A DNA stretch of 10,229 bases from Phoronis ovalis (taxonomy: Eukaryota; Phoronida; Phoronidae), in NCBI GenBank assembly GCA_028565635.1, contig JAOXYB010066190.1, forward strand, positions 1-10,229, in the 5' to 3' direction. Shown here one piece after another: positions 1 to 7,600 of this stretch (positions are counted from its first letter, which is position 1; the number at the start of each line of letters is the position of its first letter). Under the pieces are notes generated by a model. It was not told the DNA's origin and did not search any database. It was given only the letters and a program-made list of their open reading frames with translations. The translations under genes and the position numbers were made by a program.

Positions 1-2
1 GT

Positions 3-44
<42 letters not shown>

Positions 45-80
45 TAGATATAGATATAGATATAGGTATAGATATAAATC
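1..80. repeat. TA / GATATA microsatellite
   Basis: A nearly pure (AT)n run from about base 5 to 42 passes into imperfect GATA and (TATAGA)n units to about base 76. This is an ordinary compound microsatellite. Any reading frame through it on the minus strand is only an isoleucine/tyrosine repeat and is not a gene. Confidence 0.95.
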
Positions 81-895
81 TTCTGAAAGGCATGTAGAAT
101 AATACATATGTTCATTTGGTTTACACTTCGTATAAGAGCAGATTTTACACTAAATATATTTAAACAGATGTTATTTTTGCTGACTTTCATTCATCACAGT
201 CTAAATTACTTATATCAATGAATTTTCTTGAGAAATCAAGATCTTCAAAAATATCTGCTTTAATACAAAATTAATTAAACTATCTAAATGAATCGAAAAT
301 TAATTTATAAATTACTAAATATTAATTAGAAAACAAGTTAATCTCACTTATTACACAATATATACATCCTGACTTGTTTTTTTGTTAAAATTCATGTGCG
401 ATCCTATTCTGAACAATGGTACAGGAAAAATAAATTATAAAAAATATTTTTGTTAATATGTAATTGACATAAAAACGGTAGATAGCTTACCTAATATATT
501 TAAAAATCAAGTTATGCAAAAAAACAGTGCTTGAATGTAGCAAACATGTTGAAAAAAGCTACAGAATTGTAGTACAGTTGAGAAATTTTAGTAAACATCA
601 GGACATCGTTGTGGCCAACCTAATGCTGCCAAATGCAAACACGTCTACCAGAAAATGCTTTCCTGTTCTAAGATAACATTACTATGTTCTTAATAAGATT
701 ATATCCACATGTGATGACAGATATTTAGCAGTAGGATATAAACAAATTTGTAGAACCTAAAAGTCATCATATAGTGGCTTAACTGCTGTGTTGTTTGCTC
801 TGATGTGTTTATGGTGAAATCATGTTTTAAATGAAAAAAGTGAACAGTAGTGTTCAGGAATCAATTCAGAACCATTGTTTGTGTATTTATTTCAG
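81..895 (+). other. AT-rich non-coding sequence, probably an intron
   Basis: About 800 bases with no long open frame and no domain I recognise. The 3' end has a good splice acceptor (TTTATTTCAG, ending at 895) directly before the olfactomedin exon, so at least its right part should be intron. The exon that joins must end in phase 1 (one base of a split codon) and is not visible here. Confidence 0.6.
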
Positions 896-1684
896 ACACT
901 TCTGCTGTAACTTGCACGCCTTTAGAATTCCTATCTAATTCGGAAAACCTCATTACCATAAGGGGTACAACTCAAGGTTATTGGGGTAAAGACATTTCAC
1001 GTGATGACGGAAAGGTCTATTACTTATCTGGATATGCAGGTGTAATCCTGATCGAATATCCTTCTGATTTAGCTTACATCAATAACGCAAACGGTGTTAC
1101 TCGAAATATGCCAATTTCTTGTGACGGAACTGGTCATCTCGTTTACGATGCGAAGTTCTACTGTAATGAAGCCAATACGAAAAACGTGGCGGTTATTGAT
1201 ATTGCGTCGTTGAACATTGTTGCTAGAATTCCATTTGTTATTGTCGAAGGTAAAGAAGCTGGACACAGGAACCAGTGTCCTTACGGATGGAGTGGTTACA
1301 GCGATTTCGATATTGAAGCTGATGAATTTGGATTATGGGTAATATGGGGAAGGCTTAGGGAAGCGTGTCAATTCGCACTGAGTAAGATTAATCCCACAAA
1401 TAATACCATAGAACAAACTTGGTGGATCCCAGCATCCAAAGATGGCACGGGTAACGCTTTCATGAAATGTGGCAGTTTGCATGTTATCGCTAGCCACAAT
1501 TCCAATCCCTCTTTTATTCGGTATATATACAGTACTTCTACTGGTGTCCTGACAGAGTATACAGCGGCTAATGGCATTGTTTGGAATAACCATCACGGGT
1601 ATCTGTCTCATGCTCATTATAATAAGAACGAGGGTGCGGTATATGTATGGGACAACATACGTCAATCAAAGAGAACTCGTCAAG
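896..1684 (+). CDS. Exon: complete olfactomedin (OLF) domain
   Basis: One 789-base exon, phase 1 at both ends, encodes an OLF five-bladed propeller domain used in extracellular adhesion proteins (myocilin, noelin, gliomedin, latrophilin). Visible family signatures are a GYWGKD start, GTGHLVYD, SDFDIEADEFGLWVIWG, SKINPTNNTIEQTWW, GNAFMKCG, and HYNKN...VYVWDN at the end. The canonical disulfide pair is present as C6 and C191. Four further cysteines (75, 89, 127, 157) are not typical. TNNT is an N-glycosylation sequon. Acceptor TTTATTTCAG ends at 895; donor CAAG|GTAACA starts at 1685. The usual last strand after WDN is not recognisable: the exon ends in a basic stretch, IRQSKRTRQ. If the donor is not used the frame stops at 1696-1698, so this could also be a terminal exon. 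Apparent starts before 896 lie in the intron. Confidence 0.9.
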
Positions 1685-4600
1685 GTAACAATTTTTAGTT
1701 GTCTTTCTATTTTAGTTTTGCATGTAAAAACGTAATCAAAGATCTATGATATATCACAAAGAATGCATCAACCAAAATGTCCTTATCTCAGTACGATGCC
1801 TTCATCATCTTAGATTAAATTTGATTCCTGTTTTTTGCAATTATGTCATATTATATCTAGAATTTATTTAAGTTTAAAGTAACTGCGAACCAAAACCAAT
1901 TTCAATAATCACAATATATTTAAAGAAATTTTGTTTAGATTTTTGTGAGAAATATGTACAAAAAGAACATCATATGTTCCAAAAATGTTAATTGATTTCT
2001 CTAGATCTGATGCTGTATTCTAGTTAAAGGGAAGGATATTAAAGGTAGTTTGGTTACTCTTTTCTTATCCATAAAAGTATAAGAATTTGTGAGTATGACT
2101 ACATATTACATACTTTCATCGATTTCGGTGAAAAAGAGTAATATTTTTTCAATGGGATTATTTAGTTGTTCGTTGTTCAACTTGTTCCAACATACCCAAT
2201 AGTCAGAAATTTTGTTTCGTACTAAACATGCTATATTTGCATAATTTTCATGATATAGTGTAATTCCTTGTTTTCGTTCCATCTAAAATTTAACTTAACT
2301 TATACGTGCGAACCGGGCAATTTCCCTTTTCTGATCATGTCAATTACTATTTAAGAAGCTGTAATCCACGCTTTGTTTAAGTTATTCTTATGATTTGCAA
2401 ACCGAAACTCCCAGGTGTCTGACTCAAATCAATGGTTGGTGCACATGTGCCTAAGGAAAAACGCCTAAAAATTATGATTTTTAAGAACATCGCACGTTAA
2501 CACGCGTTACGCATTTAGGGTTACATTTTCCGATGAAATATACAACTGGCTACCTTACGTTTAGGGTATCGAATTCGATCAAACCCCGATCAAAACCACT
2601 CTTGAAAACCGCGAACCTCTTGACTGTACTTCGTCTCCAAGTTTGAGCGAATTTCACAAAATTCCGTTTCCCGGGCATGTTCAACGCATGTATCAGTGTA
2701 TCTAAAATGTCTTCAAGTCAGTGAAAAGGGGTCAACATTTAGAAATGAGAAAACGCATATAGGGGCTATTTCAAAAATCCATTCACGCACACGGGCGAAA
2801 ATGATTAACTTTTAGTTATTATTCTATTTGGAATGTATTTAGATTACTTCAAGTGTCGACCGAAGCCCAATTATGTTGTAATAGCTAAATAATTAGCACA
2901 GTTCCATATAGTCTCTCGTTACAAAATATTCCATTAATATATCGAAATAAAAGGATTATCGTTCTTCTGCTTTTCGTGATAATAAACAAATATTGACTAA
3001 GGTGAAACCCAGACGTTAGTTGAGAAGGTACGGAACACTAACGGATGGATTTTTTCAGACTGGTTAAACGCTATCATGGTTTGCAAGATTATATATGAGG
3101 ATCAATACTCTATTGTCTTTGAATGCTTAATAAGTCTCTTCACTCCAATTGAAATTTATTGCATTGTTTGACATTTTTCCCTGCCAGTATCGCAACATGT
3201 ATAAGCGTGCCAAAAATCAAGTCTTTTAATAATTTAAAAGGCAAATTGTAAAAATTGTAGCAAGTGCGAACGAGGCAATTTCCCTTTTGTAATATCTTGT
3301 GAATTATCATGAAGTTAAACAGATTGAAAATGACACTATTATTTGATATTTCTATGATTGTCACCTTCGTTATCATTTCAGTTCATGGCAACTGGGGATC
3401 TTGGGTGAATAGTATTTGTGATGCTACCTGTGGTGGAGGCAATCAAACAAGGACCCGCCAGTGTGATAACCCTCCCCCATTAAATGGTGGTGACCAATGT
3501 GGTGATAATGGAGAAACATTTGAAACAGAAATTGAAAGCTGCAACGAACAAACTTGTCAAAGTACGTTAAACACTAGCACGGTTTGCAAGATTCTATATG
3601 AGGATCAGTACTGTACTGTCTTAGAATTCTTCTTTTATTAATATCATTTATTGCAATTTCCGGATACAGTATAATAATACATGTTATACAAATACAATAA
3701 TACAACTGCCAGTCCAAACCTTAATTTCTAACTAAAGTACTTACAACACAACAATTCATGATATAGCACTACAAACAAATATCACCACTGCTATCGAGCC
3801 ATCCTTATCTCAAGCTGTATACAATGCAACTACAATTAACACTTGGAATGCCCTATCTCCAGCCCATGCATGACAGTATACCTTAAATCTAATAATATCA
3901 CCACTTGCCAGACAATCGTTAATTCCTATATAATGCAATGCAATAAAACATGATACCACATTATGATAATATCTCCACCTGGATCTTAATTTCTACCTAG
4001 CATACTTACAGTCATTTAACACTCAAGGTTATATATCACAATTAATCTGTAACCATTTTTTATAATATAAGGGAGCCATGTTATTTATCATTGCTATATG
4101 TGTTTTCTATTTCTTTTTTATATTTAATGTACGCTTTCACTCAAGCAATGTTTGGTTTCTTGTTTTCTAATTTACTTCTATAGATTACATATTTTGTTAA
4201 TAATATGCTAAGGATCAATATACACTTTCCATTTGGAATACCTAACATTATATCTCTTTCATTGAAGTTAATATTGACATAACCACATTTCGCTAACCAT
4301 TGTCAAAGTTTTGCCCACAAATTTGGAGATATATTCTAATTAAAGAATACATGACTGTACAAGTGTTTCCGACTCATCGCCACAGATTATGCATATTTCT
4401 GATTTCTGAAAATGAATAAGCTTTTTAGTTATAATCCTTCGAAAAATGTTATACCGAAAGTATCTTAAATTTGTATTACTAGTTATTTCAAATCCAATTT
4501 CTATTTTTTTTCCATAAATCAGAATTGTTGTCTATATCTATACTAAACTTGTTGTTCTATTTTGTTGTGATATATGTATCTTATTGTTATTACGACTTAG

Positions 4601-7600
4601 TATGTGACTTCTTAATAAATGTTTTTAAGAAGTCTCTTCTCACCAATTGAGATTTGTTAAGTTGTTTTCCAGCAAATTTATTTATCTTGGAAATAACAAG
4701 TTAACACAGTATTAAGCGTCTCCAAATATTTTTGCAATACCTTTGGATTTGCAATGGTTGCCAAATGTTAAAAAGAAGCTGTTCCATTCGATACACTACA
4801 TACATGTACAATATGTAAGAATATAATACATTATAGTTACATATGCTGGTTTCTTTTTCAGTCACTGCTCATTTTGCATCCGTTGATCCTGATGGTAATC
4901 CTGCGACTGATGATGAAATTGTAACATTTTCAATCAGTCAGGTGCAAGGCGGTAAAACCTTTGCGAGGATATTTCTTGTAACACCTAGCGACGATGTCCG
5001 AGAATGTGAAGCAACTACAACCACTGCAAATGGAGAATTATCACTGATTCTGCATGTTAGCAACAATTCACCTCAAGGATGTAATTTTCAGGTAAGCAAC
5101 ACATCCAAGATCATAAGAGTACTTACTGTTACCGTAAAATCTCTGTTGGTTCTATATATTATTTTTGCTGATCGAACTTATAGATAATTGTAAATGTTCA
5201 AGGTACACCTAAATAGATATGTGATTTATGTCAATGATCGCAACACAATGTCATCGTTACGATGTCTGGACAAGGCAACAAAGAATCAAACAGAACAATC
5301 AAGTTTAGCATTTCTATAACATTACTTTTCGACCTAAACCAACCATTTATGCTGCTGTTATCTTCTTCCCATCTGTATCTTTGTGTTTCAGAGAAATGTT
5401 GATAACAGTGTTGACGTTGCGATTGTAGCTGCACAGAGTTTAGTGGCTCTTCGCGGTGATGATTATAAATTTAGTTTTAGTGTCGACCTCAACAATCCTA
5501 CATCTCAAGAAATTCGTGCACAAGGCATTGATGCATCAGGGTAACATTAATTTTTGTAATGAGTTATTTATTTCTAATTTTTAAAATTTTTACTAAGAGA
5601 CTGGCACTTTACTTATTAGTTACAAGTAATGCAAATCAAAATAATTGCATTTTTTTAAATTAAAGTAATATGCGTTCCACCTTTGAGTGTCATTCTATAA
5701 TTTTAATTGTGTGTCATTGGCGAGATTAGTGCAATTTGAGACTGAATTGTTCGCATATTTTACTTGGTGATTAAAAAATCCAAGCAGCTTCAGAACACTA
5801 TTAGATTTCCCGTCCACCTACATTATAACGTCTATACAAATACGAATCCGATAAATGTTCCCTGAGTTATAATCTCTTTGTGATATGGGCGTCAACCCTT
5901 TTGTGCTGTAACTCTAGCTGCTGATTAAGAGAAAATGGCGTTAATTTAGTACTCAGCCTATGCAATAATTGCAGTATTCCAATAACACATTGGTCCAAAG
6001 TTTCGAATTTTAACGTACACTCAATCACTAAATTATTTATAGATACTTATTAATTGTTGATTATTCAACATATCTACATGTATAAGCTTCTAGTACATTG
6101 TTTGAGTATACTTTGTGTGGAAATATATACAGAGTTTTGTAGTTTTGTCTTTAAATATGTTCGATATACAAGTTCTGTTGTGATATTTAGTCATTGTTTT
6201 ATCCTAAATATACTTGTGTGTATTGAACATAAGCACAACCGTATGGTAAATAGTATAATATAGTACCCCTGACTCACAGCTAAAACGTTTGTATATATGT
6301 ATAATATCCTCATACATTTTCAGTGATCTTACGTCTGAAGATGCTTCTGCCCGTGAGGAAACTGTCTCTCTATCTGTGTTGAAGAAAGATTCTTCTAATT
6401 CTGGGATTTATATTGATTCAGGGGCATTGGTACAGCTTGGAGACCAAATAAAACTAAAACTGGCACTTCAGAAAACAGGAAGTGAGTATATAACCTTAAA
6501 AGCCTTCTACTGGCCTGTGGAAGGAGCGTGGTTCTCATTACTTACATGATACTAGACTAGTATATAGGCTAAGTTGCGTTGCTTCGTTTGATACACCGCA
6601 CAGTACGTTAAAAATGTAATTATTATTTTTTGCATTTCAGCTACTAGGCAACTTCGTGGGATATCATGTAAAGCAACATCGGTTGACACTGGAGAGGAAC
6701 TTATTGTTATAGACGGCAGGTATATATGAAATTATTATATGTTTCTTATATTTTGTACATTTTCTATGAAGTGAAGGAGCTAATAAAATGTTTAATTTCG
6801 TTCTTTTTAGTTGCGCTACGACTGATTCTGGGTTGTCTGTTGATACTGGATTTGGTTTTGATATAACAGAGAACAACGTTACATTCACAACCAAAACAAA
6901 CGCATTTGCTGCTTTCAAATTCACCACACAAAGTGAAGAATTACTTTTTCAATGTGCTGTTGTCTTCTGTAATGGCCTTGACGAAAAGACCCGGTGTCAC
7001 AGTGTAAGTTACATTGTCAAAAATAGATAATGCTTCAAACCACTTTTTCCGCTACTTTCATAAATCCATCATATGCATCTTACTTTAGTATTCCGCTGCT
7101 CTTCTATTCTCTAATTGAAGCGTAAAAGAATGCACCCTGTATAAGCAACTATTTTTAAAAGTATCTGTTTTACAACACACTTTACGGCCACTTAGCATCA
7201 AAATGAATATTTGTTCTTTAACTTTATATCTTTTTTAGAACAACTGCGTGCCCAACAACAGACGTCGTCGACAAGCTGATGATGATGATACTACTAGTGT
7301 TGTAACTACGATCACAGTAGGAGACAGAGGTAAACTTTTGTTTTATGGTAGACCATATGCATGCATGTTCTTATACCGTTATCTATTTTACACGGGATGA
7401 AAACTCTTATTTCCTCGACCTGAATCTAGTTTATGAATTTTTCTTGCATATTTATGATAATTTTAATCACATCCTCTCAGCATCCTTATTGTGAATGTAA
7501 AATACAAAATCCTACAAATGGCTGCTATTTTATGTCATACCTAAATATTTTCGCAATTGCTCTTAAATTAAAAAAATGGTGGTGTTTATGATTAATATGA

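Larger units (their letters stand above)
1685..3381 (+). other. Intron between OLF and TSP1 exons (or intergenic)
   Basis: About 1.7 kb without a convincing coding region, from donor GTAACA to acceptor TTATCATTTCAG. It contains most of copy 1 of a decayed duplication that relates it to the next intron (see repeat entries) and a less AT-rich block at about 2440-2830. If OLF were the end of a separate gene, an ATTAAA polyadenylation-like signal near 1815 would be the nearest candidate. Confidence 0.6.
3562..4861 (+). other. Intron between TSP1 and ZP exons
   Basis: A 1.3 kb intron from GTACGT to TTTCTTTTTCAG. It is made of duplicated intron sequence (3566-3631 and 4611-4760) split by an antisense retrotransposon fragment, followed by about 100 bases of AT-rich sequence. 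The frame that reads out of the TSP1 exon to a stop at 3639-3641 is intron read-through. Confidence 0.75.

Noticed and set aside
1-190. Minus-strand frame over the microsatellite
   Set aside because: Its C-terminal part is a translated TA/GATATA repeat (Ile-Tyr), which is not a real protein.
168-221. Short frame starting MLFLLTFIHH as a possible signal-peptide exon for the OLF exon
   Set aside because: It stops after 17 residues and has no good GT donor in phase 1 before the stop; the hydrophobic stretch is very short.
850-895. Coding start at GTG 850 upstream of the OLF domain
   Set aside because: GTG is not an animal start codon in this setting, and 881-895 is a clear polypyrimidine tract and AG acceptor.
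1069-1665. Three minus-strand frames of 65-110 codons under the OLF exon
   Set aside because: They are shadows of the OLF coding sequence and show no domain.
2425-2450. About 20 bases (AATGGTTGGTGCACATGTG) resembling part of the live TSP1 exon (AATGGTGGTGACCAATGTG)
   Set aside because: The match is short, gapped and isolated; no other part of the exon can be aligned nearby, so it may be chance.
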